From Diaphorobacter aerolatus (GTDB lineage Bacteria; Pseudomonadota; Gammaproteobacteria; Burkholderiales; Burkholderiaceae_C), in the NCBI RefSeq assembly GCF_014489535.1, contig NZ_CP060783.1:2294001-2358000 (forward strand): a DNA stretch of 64,000 nt. Reading direction: 5' to 3'. A program made the translations under genes and the position numbers. Under the pieces are notes generated by a model, which saw only the letters and a program-made list of their open reading frames with translations, was not told where the DNA came from and made no database searches. Positions 8,483 through 18,671 of the stretch are shown here, in pieces; within the stretch, counting starts at the first letter, position 1, and every line of letters begins with the position of its first letter.

Positions 8483-10100
8483 CGCGACCGAACCGCCCCG
8501 TTTCCACCGTGCGTCTTGCGGGCCGCCCAACGCAACGCTCGGCGCTGCGCCGGGCCACGCAGATCGCTATGGCCCTGAGCGGGTTCCTGCTCTGGGTGGC
8601 CTGGCACCGGGGCCTGATGCGCTGCGATACCCACCGGGCGGCCGACCGCTTCGCCGAAGTGCTGCAGCGATTGGGCACGACCTTCGTGAAGCTGGGCCAG
8701 CATCTCAGCCTGCGGGCCGACATTCTGGCGCCCGATGCGCAAGAGGCTCTGGCCAGCCTGCAGGCCAATGTGGCGCCGTTTCCTCCCGAGCAGGCGGTCC
8801 AGGAGGTCGAGGCGGCGCTCGGCCGCCCATGGCAGCAGGTCTTCGCACGCTTCGACATGCACGCGCTCGCCGCGGCCTCGATCGCCCAGATTCATCGTGC
8901 AGCCCTGTCGGACGGGACGGAAGTGGTGGTGAAGATCCGCCGCCCTGGCGCGGCCGAGCAGGCCGAGACCGACATGCGCATCCTGCGCCGCATCGTCCTG
9001 GTCATGCAGGGGCTCGTGCCCTCGCTGCGTCGCTGGGGCTGGCAGCCATCGTGGACGAGGTTGCGGCCAACTTCCGCTACGAGATGGATTTGTCGCGCGA
9101 GGCAGCTTCCGTGCGACGTTTCGCCGACGCCTGGCGCAGCTCTGCCGACATCGTGATCCCCGACGTGGTGGACGGCCTGTGCACGCCGACCGTCATGGTC
9201 CAGCAGTTCAGCCACGGAGCTCACCTGCACGGTCTGCCTTCGCCCACCGCGGTGGCGGCCGCGGGCAAACTCGTGGACAGCTACGTCGCCCAGATCTTCC
9301 GCGATGGCTTCTTCCACGGCGACCCCCATCCCGGCAACGTCTTCGTGATGGACGATGGCCGCATCTGCCTGCACGACTTCGGCATCGTGGGCCGGGTCGA
9401 CGGCAACATGCGGCGGGCGCTGGTGGCGTTCGCCCTGGCCTTCGTCGAGCAGGATGCCGAATGGGTGGTCGATGCCTGGCTCGACCTGGGCCTGCTCGGC
9501 GACGGCACCGATCGGGCCGTGTTCGTGCCTGTCGTGCGTGCCCTGGTCGCAGACTGCGCACAGAGGCCGCTGAAGGACTGGTCGCTCTCAGGTGCTCTCG
9601 CGCAGCTCGTGGCGGCGGGCCGGACCCAGGAAGTCCGGCTGCCCAGGGACCTCCTCGTGCTCACGCGTACCCTGTTGTTGCTCGAAGGGACGGTGCGCCT
9701 GCTGGCACCCGAGTTTTCCATCATCGAAGCCATCTCTCGCCACACGACCACGGGCGTCTTCGACGAGCCCAAGTCTGCGGCATCGCAGCGTCTGCCCTAT
9801 GAACTGGGGAACGCGGCCCACGCCCTGCCCTCCCTGCTGGCGCGGCGTCTGCACAGCGTCTTGCGGCAGGGTGACCTGCTGCAACTGTCGATCAAGCCGG
9901 ATGCCAGGATGCTGAGCGGGATCGACCGCCTCGGCCGTCGCGTCGCGCTGGCGCTCGTGACGCTCGGCCTGTACATCGCATCGAGCTTGTTGATGCAGCA
10001 CGGCGTGGGCCCGCGCTGGGGCGACATGCCGGTACTCGCGCTGCTGGGCTATGCGCTGGCGATCCGGTTCACGTTTTCCATCGCGCGCAGCCGCGGCTGA
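8479..10100 (+). CDS. ABC1/UbiB-family atypical kinase, one frameshift
   Basis: About 540 aa across a one-base deletion in the G run at 9035-9038. The family's KxGQ motif (FVKLGQHLSLRADIL), Ala-rich loop (AAASIAQIHRA), lysine strand (VVVKIRRPG), HGDPHPGN and HDFGIVG are all present, and the C-terminus has two hydrophobic helices for membrane anchoring. ABC1/ADCK/UbiB proteins are ATPases or kinases acting in isoprenoid-quinone lipid metabolism. The housekeeping ubiB normally sits with ubiE/ubiJ, so this is an accessory paralogue. It is coupled to the dehydrogenase upstream. Confidence 0.82.
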
Positions 10101-10127
10101 GGCGCCTCATCAAGCAAGGAGTCAGGC

Positions 10128-11171
10128 ATGAACAAGGTCAGAGTGGCGGTGAACGGATACGGTGTGATCGGCAAGCGGGTGGCGGATGCGGTCGCACTCC
10201 AGGAGGACATGGCGCTGGCCGGCGTCGCGGACGTGGTGCACGACTATCGCCTTCAGGTGGCCGCGCAGCGCGCTTTTCCGATTTACGCGGCGACCGCTGA
10301 AGCCGCACAATCGATGCGTGCTGCGGGGCTTCCTGTCGCGGGCGATCTGGCCGACCTGCTCGCCAACGCGGACGTCGTGGTCGATTGCACACCCAAGAAA
10401 GTCGCCGCGGTCAACAAGAGGGCGTACGACGCTGCCGGTGTGAAGTCCATCTTCCATGGCGGCGAGTCCCACGCGTTGACCGGTCATTCGTTCGTCGCGC
10501 AGGAGAACTACGCAACCGCGATCGGCCGCACCTCCACCCGGGTGGTGTCCTGCAACACGACGTCGATCGTGCGCACCCTGGGGGCGCTTCGGACAGCGGG
10601 CCTGCTCAAGCGAGCCCGCGGGACGCTGATCCGCCGGGCTTCCGACCCGTGGGAGGCGCATGCGGAGGGCATCATCAACACGCTCGTGCCGGAGAAGACG
10701 ATCCCCAGCCATCAGGGACCGGACGCGCGCACTGTGATCCCGGACCTGGACGTCGTCAAGATCGCGGTCAAGGCGCCGCACAACAGCAGCCACCTGCACA
10801 CCTGGTGGGTCGAACTGACGAGGCCGGCCACGCGCGACGAGGTGCTGGCGGCCTTTCGCGCGGCACCACGGATCGCGTTCGTGCGATCCTCGGATGGTCT
10901 CGTGGCCCTCAACAGCACGGTGGAACTGATGGCCGATCTCGGCCGCCCGCGCGGCGACCTGTGGGAGGTCGCCTTGTGGGAGGACGTCCTTTCGGTCGAT
11001 GGCGATCAGGTGTACTACACCTACCAGGTCTTCAACCAGGCGATCGTGATTCCCGAAACCATCGATGCGATTCGTGCGTTGAGCGGCATCGAGGCCGATC
11101 CGTCAGCGTCAATCGCTCGGACGGATGCCGCACTCGGCTTGCGGCACGACTTCATCCACGACCGCGACTAG
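10128..11171 (+). CDS. Type II (archaeal-type) glyceraldehyde-3-phosphate dehydrogenase
   Basis: 347 aa, starting after an AAGGAG site. The N-terminal nucleotide-binding motif is VAVNGYGVIGKRVADA and the catalytic cysteine lies in SCNTTS (Cys142), the pattern of type II phosphorylating GAPDH of archaea rather than the bacterial SCTTN. It converts glyceraldehyde-3-phosphate, phosphate and NAD(P)+ to 1,3-bisphosphoglycerate. Phosphoketolase on the facing strand produces its substrate. Last gene of the + strand block; it converges with the gene ending at 11246. Confidence 0.88.
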   Translation: MNKVRVAVNGYGVIGKRVADAVALQEDMALAGVADVVHDYRLQVAAQRAFPIYAATAEAAQSMRAAGLPVAGDLADLLANADVVVDCTPKKVAAVNKRAYDAAGVKSIFHGGESHALTGHSFVAQENYATAIGRTSTRVVSCNTTSIVRTLGALRTAGLLKRARGTLIRRASDPWEAHAEGIINTLVPEKTIPSHQGPDARTVIPDLDVVKIAVKAPHNSSHLHTWWVELTRPATRDEVLAAFRAAPRIAFVRSSDGLVALNSTVELMADLGRPRGDLWEVALWEDVLSVDGDQVYYTYQVFNQAIVIPETIDAIRALSGIEADPSASIARTDAALGLRHDFIHDRD

Positions 11172-11201
11172 GCGTCGATTCACGCTTGGGCGGTACATTC
11201 T

Positions 11202-11228
11202 GCCGCTGGTGCCGCTGGTGCCGCTGGT
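11202..11228. repeat. Three tandem copies of a 9-bp unit
   Basis: Three perfect copies of GCCGCTGGT in the gap between the convergent GAPDH and nuclease-like genes. Non-coding, and prone to copy-number slippage. No function is visible. Confidence 0.85.
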
Positions 11229-11245
11229 GCCTCGACGACCGTGCA

Positions 11246-12506
11246 TCACAGCAGGTGCGATATCTCGTTCAACGGCTTTAGGCCTGAGCCGAATCTGCCG
11301 ATCGCATCGCGATGCGCGCCAAGCTCGCTGTAGGGGAGGTAGCGAATTCCCAGCTCCGCCACCCGCGTGAATGCCGGCCGACGCAACTGGCTGCGGACAT
11401 CCTCGCGGCGAGCGTCCGGCGCCACCAGGAACATCGAGACGCCCGCTCCCAGTTCCGTTCCCAAGGCCAGGTCGAGCATGCGCACGATGCCGGAATAGAT
11501 CGAGGTCGAGTGCTCGACCTCGAAGGCAGCGGCGACCTTCGAGCCGTCGGCCTCCACCCAAATGACGTCGATCAGGCGAACAGAGTCCAGACCGGCCCGG
11601 GCCTGCGCGGGGAGCTGCGTCAGACAGCCGTCTCCAAGGCGACCTCCCTGATAACTGCGCCCCTGATCGTTGGACGCAATCCAGACACCGTAGCCGAGCG
11701 ACTTGCCCAGGTCGCGCAGCCATCCCTGAATTTCGGTGTGGGTCGCGTCGCTCTCGCGCTCCGCGGCCCAGCGTTTGTGGGCCGCGGCCGATTCCTCGCG
11801 CACCTTTTCGAGATCGGCCTCCCAGCCCTGGAGGGCGGCCGCATCGTCATCGCGCGGTGGCGCCGCGTACCGGCCCGAGCCGATGTCGAACAGCAGCCCA
11901 GCCAGTGCCCCCATGTCGTTCGACAACGCGTTGCGGTGCTGGGCATTGAGGCGAAGGCCGCCTTCGCGCATCGAGAGGTAGTGCTCCCACTTGCCGAGCT
12001 TGACGCTGCTGCCCGTGACCGCGTTGTAGCCCTTCACGATCGCGGTGTTGAACGGCATCACGATCGTGGGGTGAACGAAGTACAGGAGATTCGCCACGGC
12101 GGGCCCAGACCCTTGATCTGACGAGCGTCGATCCGCCGTATTGCTTCGATCACTTCCTCTGCGCTGTTGCAGCAGTCGCAGGTGTGCAACAACCGGGCAA
12201 AGGCCTGTTGGTTGGTCGCGTTCTCGTAGATGTCGGGAATGCGCAGCTTGGGCTTCCACAGGAATGCATGGTCTGCCCCTTGAAGATCTGGCGCTGCTCG
12301 GCCACCGAGCCGACCACCGTTTCGAGCGAGGAACCGCGGAATGCGCTACCGAAGGTGCCCGCATCGATGTCCTTGACCACCTGCGCCAGGCCGCGGCGAA
12401 TCGAGCGGAAGTTCTTCAGCCGTTCTTCCCAAAGGAACCAGGTGTTGTAGGTGCTCAGCGGATCGGCTTTCCAGTGACCGATGAGAGTTTCAAGCGCGTG
12501 GGACAT
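11246..12506 (-). CDS. Helix-hairpin-helix plus PD-(D/E)xK-like protein, two frameshifts
   Basis: About 420 aa if one-base deletions near 12276-12279 and 12101-12103 are repaired. The N-terminal half has an HhH-like DNA-binding segment (IKGLGPAVANLLYF) as in DNA glycosylases. The C-terminal half has IDVIW followed by AAFEVEHSTSIYSGIVRMLDL, which looks like a PD-(D/E)xK-type nuclease core, though with His/Ser where the Lys is expected. No methyltransferase is nearby. The start is ATG at 12506 or an upstream GTG at 12548. It resembles proteins annotated as restriction endonucleases or hypothetical; the function is uncertain. Confidence 0.6.
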
Positions 12507-12611
12507 GGTCTCGATAAATGGGCGGGCACAGGGTTCCAATTGGACCACGGCCTCGTACCGATCGGCGCCGGAAACGACGTTATTCTTGTCCCTATGGGGA
12601 GAACAGGGGAA

Positions 12612-15038
12612 TCATGCCGAGACCATCACCGCCCGCGGGTCGCCGTGGCCTCCCACCGCGGCCAACTCCTCGGCGGTCAATATGCTCGCGGGATCGACGC
12701 CGAGCGCCTGCGCTGCCTCGGTCGCGACGTGCGCCCACGTGCAGCGGTTCGCGAACAGCATGCCGGCAACGTCGAGCGTCCCACCGCGCGCCTGGTAGCC
12801 CAGTGCACGGGTCTGCCGAGGCCCTGTATCGATGCGGCGCAACAGGCCCAGCGTCGGCTCCGGCCGCATGTGCGAGACGATGACGCGCACCGCAGCGGTG
12901 TCCGGGAACAGCGAGCGCAATGCCGCGTCGCCCGCCACGAAAGCCCGCTCGCGCTCGTCGCGTGGCAGCCGGAAGCGGCCCGGCTCGATGACGCAGGTGA
13001 CTGCCGTCCGATGCCCGGCGTCGTCCAGCCGCCGCGCCGCGAGCAGCGCCTGCTGTAGCTGGTACGCACCGATGGCGACCAGCAAGACATCGGGTGCGTC
13101 GCAGGGCTTCACCACGCAGGCACCCTGATCGACCAAGCGTTCGGCCTGCTCGGCACTCAACTGGCTGGCGACGGCCCGCTTGGGAACGACCAGCGTCCAG
13201 AACTGGCCATGCGAGGCGTAGGCCGCGCGCAGCGCCGCAACGGCACTGTTGGCATCGACCGGGAACAACACGCGCGAGGTGTCGGACATTTCGCCCAACA
13301 GCGCTTCGGCCAGCGTCGGATCCTGGTGCGACTGCTCGTTCTTGCCGTTCTCCCAGGTGTGGGACGTCGCAACCGTGACCACCGACAGCCATCCGGGTGG
13401 TGTGCCTGCCTGCGCCTGATGTCGCGCGAACAGGATTTCCTGGCGCAGCGCGCCCAGCATCTTGACGGCAAATGCCTCGTAAGAGACGACCAAGTTGATG
13501 CCGCCCTTGTTGCCCAGCGCCGCGCTGACCACCGCTTCTTCGTTGAGCGCCGTGATCACGGCGCCATCGACGGCCTCCGCCAAGCCCGGTTCGGGCGTGA
13601 AGACGCGGTGTTTGAGCAGGTCCAATGTCTGGCCCATGCGGTTGCTGCGCAGCTCGTCCGGATTGCCCACCCGCGGACGCAGCTGTGGGTTGGCTTGGAC
13701 GAGGGCCGCGAAGGCTCCGTCGAGTGCCGCCATTGGCGAGACCTCGCCCTGGCCCGCAACATGCCACTGCGGAACCGGAAGTCTGGGGGCCGCCACCTGG
13801 CGGTGCGCCAGGGCATGGTCCCGCTCCAGGGGACGATGCTGCACTTCGTGTCGGCACAGTAGTGCCACCGCTTCGTCGAGTTCGTGCGACGGCACGAAGA
13901 GAGCGCGAGCACCCTCGTTGAATTGCTGAAGCGCTATCTGGTCGACCCGGGGTTCCCCTCCAGCGGCAGGTTGTGCGCGGCATTGGTTCCAGCACCGGGG
14001 AAGCCGAATCCCTTGGGCGCTTCGGCGATGGTGTAGTGGAGGGGTACCGGGTACTGAACGGTGCCCTGCGAAACTCCAGCCGCGCAGGCCGACAACCGCT
14101 CCTCCATCGCGTGAACGGCCCAGGCGAACGCGGCGGGGTCGGTGCCGTCGATCTCCATCGGGTCGAAGCCGTTCAGCCGCAGATGCTGGTGGAACCATTC
14201 TCGGCCCCCTGCTGCTGCATGGTGCTGCGCTGTTCGATGCGGCGACCGTTGAGGATCATGAACGGAGCGACGAAGCCGCTGTCTTCTGCCCGCCACCAGC
14301 GCGGCGCCCAGTCACTGCCACGCTGCTCCTCGAAAGCGCCGTCGCTGAGGAACACCACCAGCCGCTCGCCGGGCAAGGGCATGTGCACGTACTGCAGTTC
14401 GGCAAAGCCGAGATAGCCGCCCTCGGACAGACCGCCTGCCGTATTCGGGCCGACGTGGCTGCCCAGCGGCGAGGCGGGACGCCCCTGTGCGTCGATCGCG
14501 TAGCTATAGAAATCCCGGGCAAAGCGCGTGAGGCCGCTTTCGCTGCGGTCGTATCTCTCGGCGTGGCGCGGCGTCATGTTGCCCACCAGAAGGTTGCAGG
14601 CATCGATGCCCGCGACGCAATGGCCCTGGCCCATCAACCAGCCACGCGTCAACCCACTGAGCGCGTTCGCGGCCAGGTAGCCGACATAGGCCGGCACGAT
14701 GTTCAGCGACCCACCGGTATGCCCCTCCGGCGTCTCCTTGAAATCCTCGGCTCTCATCCCCCGGCCATCGGGATAGACCCGGTCGGCATAGGTCATGTGA
14801 ACCGTCAACCACATGCCTGCCACGGCCAGGCGGTCCGCCGCCCACAGCGTGCGATACACCGCGGTTGTGTCGCTCGCCTTGCCTTCGGCAACCAGCACCT
14901 GTGCGAGATCGTGGACTCGCAGTTGCGTGAGATCGTTGTGGGTGATGGGCCGTGGCCGCGCGCCCAGCGGGCGAACTCGGGATCAGACTCGCGGAACACG
15001 CGGACGCGCTCGGCGACCCAGGGAAGCTCGTGGTTCAT
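12612..15038 (-). CDS. xfp: Xylulose-5-phosphate/fructose-6-phosphate phosphoketolase, three frameshifts
   Basis: About 800 aa, the usual size, when one-base deletions near 14945-14951, 14205-14209 and 13949-13952 are repaired. It starts at ATG 15038 after AAGGA. Diagnostic segments are HGPITHNDLTQLR, EGHTGGSLNIVPAYVGY, GQGHCVAGIDA, FLSDGAFEEQRGSDWAPRWW, NGRRI and SHTWENGKNEQSHQDPT. This thiamine-diphosphate enzyme splits xylulose-5-phosphate with phosphate into acetyl-phosphate and glyceraldehyde-3-phosphate in the cytoplasm. Acetate kinase and type II GAPDH on the same island can use both products. Probably co-transcribed with the upstream cfa and merR genes. Confidence 0.9.
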
Positions 15039-15144
15039 GTGGAAAGTCCTTGAGAGCCAGCACGCAGGTAAGCGCGACGGCGAGATTGGGAAGGCTGGCG
15101 TCTGCGATCGTCTTTCGCGCGCCAGCGGCACGGCCATCTAGCGT

Positions 15145-16472
15145 TCATGGCTGGTGTTCTCCATAAAGATCAGAGCGGGTCAAGGGCACGGGCCAGCTTC
15201 CGCCGTCGCGTTTGGACGCGACGATCTGGTAGATCCCAGTTCCCCCGGCCTCGAATTCCAGTGCACACGCCGCCATGTACAAGCGCCAGATGCGGAAGGT
15301 CACCTCATCGACCTCCCGCAAGGCCTCCTCCCGGCGCGCTTCGAGCCGCTGGACCCAATGACGCAAGGTCAGCGCGTAGTGGGGTCGAAGACCTTCGACG
15401 TCATGGATCTCGAAGCCGGAGCGCTCCATCCCTAGCTGGATATTGCTGACGCAGTCCAATTCGCCGTCGGGAAGACGTAGCGGTTGATGAACTCGGTCGC
15501 GACGGTTCGGTTCCAGCCCTCCTCGTCATGGGTGATCCCGTGGTTGAGGAAGAGTCCTCCTGGCCGCAAAACCCGCTGGACCACGGCGTAGTAGGCCGCT
15601 AGGTTCGCGAGTCCCACGTGCTCGAACATGCCAATGCTTGACACCTTGTCGAAAACGGCCGTGCCTTCGAGGTCACGGTAGTCGCGCAGTTCAACGGTGA
15701 CGAGATCCTGCAGGCCCTCCGAGCGGATGCGCTCGCGCGCGTATTCGAGTTGCTGTTGGCTGAGCGTGATGCCGTGCGCACGGACGCCATGTTCTCTTGC
15801 CGCCCAGCATACGAGCGCGCCCCAGCCGCAGCCGATGTCGAGCAGGCGTTCGCCTCGCTGCAGACGCAGCTTGCGGCAGATGTGCTCCAGCTTGTTGCAC
15901 TGAGCCTGGTCCAGCGTGTCATCCGTCGCCTTGAAATAGCCACATGAGTAGACCCTCTCGGCATCGAGCCAGAGGCCATAAAACGCGTTGGACACATCGT
16001 AGTGAAAGGAGATCGCGGCCTGATCGGTTTGACGCGAATGGCGATGGGAGAAGCGACGTGCGACGCGCGAGGCCAGACTCCGCGAGGGCTTCAACCCGTC
16101 CTGGTCGGACACGCGCAGCAGCAGTGCGTCGCGCAACAGGGCCAGTTTGTCGCGCCAAGAGAGCGAAAACTTCTCGAAATGCGCCTTGAGCCCGAGCGCG
16201 GTGTACAGGTCTCCCTCAATGTCGATGGTGCCGCGGAAATAGGCTTCCGCCAGCAGCAGCGGATCCGGGCGCAGGACCAAGCGACGCAGCAGACCCGGGT
16301 CACGGATGATCAGGGTGTATTCCGGGTGCGATTCGAGCTCGTGCAAGAGCATATCGCCCAGACGCAACGCCGGCGGGCGCTCGATGCCGGCCAGCAGCCG
16401 GCGCAAGATCCGTAGCGCGGCGGCATATCCGTCGGGCGATACGGTTCGATCCCGTGTCGTGTGGTGGCTCAT
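15145..16472 (-). CDS. cfa: Cyclopropane-fatty-acid-phospholipid synthase family, one frameshift
   Basis: About 442 aa across a one-base deletion at 15468-15471. The SAM-binding motif LLDIGCGWGALVCWAA and the Cfa segments FHYDVSNAFYGLWLD, YSCGYF and SSIGMFEHVG are present, with the C-terminal helical part LRHWVQRLEARREEAL after the break. It transfers a methylene group from SAM to unsaturated acyl chains of membrane phospholipids, a typical stationary-phase or acid-stress change. It lies between merR and phosphoketolase on one strand. Confidence 0.9.
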
Positions 16473-16626
16473 CGGGGGCGCCTCGCTCGCTCGTGTGCAG
16501 CGGATGCTGCGAAGTGGATAGACGACTCACACTTGGCGCTGGCATGATCGGCACGACCACAACCGCTGCACCGCATGTACGTAGAGCGTCGTGATGCCGG
16601 GGAATGTCGACGATGATCAGAGCGAT

Positions 16627-17079
16627 TCATGCGCGGACACGACGGGACTTCGCGCGCACCGAATTGCGCTGAACGTCCGCATCCGCTCCTTCGATCAAGC
16701 CGCAGACGGAATGGCCATCCGGGACGCCGTCCGGCAGCCGCTTCCAGTCGCGCTCTGCCTGCTGCATGCGGCGATGCAAATCCGTCGCCTCCTTCAGCCG
16801 CCGGGCCTGCTCGTCAAGCCGTTCGCTCAGCAGCGCCCGCGCGCGCGGACAAGGCGATGCACCGCGCTGGCTCATCTCGACAAACTCTGCAGCGTCCTTG
16901 AGCGTGAAGCCGAGGGCCAATGCATTGCGTATGAAACGCACCCGGGCGACGCTTCGATCCGAGAATGCGCGGTAGCCGTTCGTGCCCCGGCCATCGGGCA
17001 CCACTAGCCCCACCCGAAGGTAGTGACGCAACGTGTCCGGTGTGACGCCTGCCGCCTTGGCGCATTCAATGAGTTGCAT
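16627..17079 (-). CDS. MerR-family transcriptional regulator
   Basis: 150 aa from the second ATG (17079), which is correctly spaced from GGAGG; the ATG at 17085 touches that site. The N-terminal winged helix has the MerR pattern AKAAGVTPDTLRHYLRVGLV and GYRAFSD. A coiled-coil dimer helix follows, then Cys in ASPCPRA and in GHSVCGLIEG. These lie where metal-sensing MerR proteins bind ligand, but the arrangement is not clearly CueR, ZntR or PbrR. Its own promoter (17126-17156) has the 19-bp spacer typical of MerR activation, so it probably autoregulates and drives cfa and xfp. Confidence 0.85.
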   Translation of the reverse strand: MQLIECAKAAGVTPDTLRHYLRVGLVVPDGRGTNGYRAFSDRSVARVRFIRNALALGFTLKDAAEFVEMSQRGASPCPRARALLSERLDEQARRLKEATDLHRRMQQAERDWKRLPDGVPDGHSVCGLIEGADADVQRNSVRAKSRRVRA

Positions 17080-17125
17080 CACCATCCTCCAGCAAGGTTG
17101 TCTTGAATCCCTTCACTTTCGAGCG

Positions 17126-17156
17126 AGTTTGAACCCAGGTGCTGCACATGGGTCAA
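17126..17156 (-). promoter_or_regulatory. MerR-type promoter with 19-bp spacer
   Basis: Reading on the minus strand: -35 TTGACC, a 19-bp spacer holding the dyad ACCC...GGGT, and -10 CAAACT. The elongated spacer is the hallmark of MerR-activated promoters. It lies about 47 bp upstream of the merR start and directs transcription towards merR, cfa and phosphoketolase. Confidence 0.7.
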
Positions 17157-17296
17157 GGGCCCGGTGTCTGAACCGCTCCGTTTCTTCCTTCAACGTGCGG
17201 TTGGATGGGCAACTGGACCATCTTCGGCGCGAGCATCAACGGGCGTGGCTCCCGGCCCGGAGGAAGACTTATCGTGGTCTTGTCCCAGTTCATTGC

Positions 17297-18376
17297 CTAT
17301 ACCAAACCACTTGCCTGGTCATTCAGCGCTCGGAACGTCTCACGCGCGATCGCTAACTGGGCGACTTCAGTGTTGGGCGAGTAGGCGCGATTGCGCTCTT
17401 CGTCTAGTTCCAGGCCGATGAACTCCAGGCCATCAACGATGCGCCGACGCAACGCGGCCGAATTTTCTCCAGCTCCGCCAGTGAAGGCCACAGCATCGCA
17501 ACCGCCCATCGCGGCGGCGTAGGCGCCGATGTACTTGCGCACGCGGTACGCGTGAACCTGCATTGCCAGTTGGGCGGCTGCGACTCCTTCTCCCGCGCGC
17601 TTCTCCACAATCCGCAGGTCCGAACTCTCACCCGACAATCCTTTGAGTCCACTGTCGCTGTAAAGCGCCGCCTCGATCTGCGCCAACGTCAAACCCAGTG
17701 CGCGTGCGACGAAGCCGGGTACGCCAGGGTCGAGGTCTCCACAGCGCGTGCCCATCACAAGACCTTCAAGCGCGGTCATTCCCATCGATGTATCGACCGA
17801 CCTTCCGCGATCGATCGCGCAGACGCTGGCGCCGCTTCCAATGTGGCAGCTCACGATACGAAGTTCTGACGGCGGCCGTTTCAGCTCGGTGCTGACGGCG
17901 GCCAGTACACCCTGGTGGGACAGGCCATGGAAGCCGTATCTCCGTACCCCTGCCGCGCGCCACGATAGCGGAACAGCATAGGAATGGGCGTATTCGGGCA
18001 TGTCGTCATGGAAAGCGGTGTCGAAGACCGCGACGTGGCGCACGCCGGGCCAACGCTCACGGGTCAGGCGTATGCCGGCCAATGCGGCAGGATTGTGATG
18101 CGGCGCCAGAGCCGAAGCCCTGCCGATCTCGCGTTCGACTTCTTCATCCACGAGCACCGCGTTGCTCAACAGTGGGCCGCCGTGTGCGACGCGGTGACCA
18201 ATGCCATCGAGCGTTGTGACACCCGCCCTGTGCAAGTGCCGCTCGATCTCCTCGAAGGTCGCAGCATCCACCGCAGGATGATCAATCGCCGAGTCGATCA
18301 ATGGCAAGGTACGAGCCGACTCGAAAACTCCGAACTTCAGGGTCGCACTGCCGGCATTGATGGCGAGGACGCGCAT
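17297..18376 (-). CDS. ackA: Acetate kinase
   Basis: 359 aa, slightly shorter than the usual about 400. Acetate and sugar kinase family signatures: start VLAINAGSATLKFGVF, HRVAHGG, VFDTAFH, RRYGFHGLSHQ, HIGSGASVCAI, and FTGGAGENS near the end. It converts acetyl-phosphate and ADP to acetate and ATP (reversible), in the cytoplasm. No phosphotransacetylase gene is on this stretch, so the direct source of acetyl-phosphate is probably the phosphoketolase nearby. The 295 bases upstream, up to the DUF3141 gene, hold no gene I can support. Confidence 0.93.
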   Translation of the reverse strand: MRVLAINAGSATLKFGVFESARTLPLIDSAIDHPAVDAATFEEIERHLHRAGVTTLDGIGHRVAHGGPLLSNAVLVDEEVEREIGRASALAPHHNPAALAGIRLTRERWPGVRHVAVFDTAFHDDMPEYAHSYAVPLSWRAAGVRRYGFHGLSHQGVLAAVSTELKRPPSELRIVSCHIGSGASVCAIDRGRSVDTSMGMTALEGLVMGTRCGDLDPGVPGFVARALGLTLAQIEAALYSDSGLKGLSGESSDLRIVEKRAGEGVAAAQLAMQVHAYRVRKYIGAYAAAMGGCDAVAFTGGAGENSAALRRRIVDGLEFIGLELDEERNRAYSPNTEVAQLAIARETFRALNDQASGLV

Positions 18377-18671
18377 GTCGGAGCTCCGTCAGCGCCGGTC
18401 AGTGCCGACGTCGCCGCCATTGGCAACGTTCATCAGATCGAATTGCCAAGTTTCGCTCGGCGCTAGCAGCACGCGAGGCCGCCGATCAGGCCCATGCTTC
18501 CGATGCTGTAGCGCCGTTGCTGGCGTGGTGATACGGGAGAATCCAACTTTGATCCGTGCCTGGACGACGCTGAAAAGCGGAATCGGCCGTGGCAGGCGCA
18601 TCGCCTCCGACAAGGAGCGTGCTGCTTGCGACCCGTGAGCGTCTCTTTTTGCAGCCACAGTGGAGGGTCGT

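Noticed and set aside
11202..11228. CRISPR-like repeat
   Set aside because: Only three contiguous 9-bp units without spacers.
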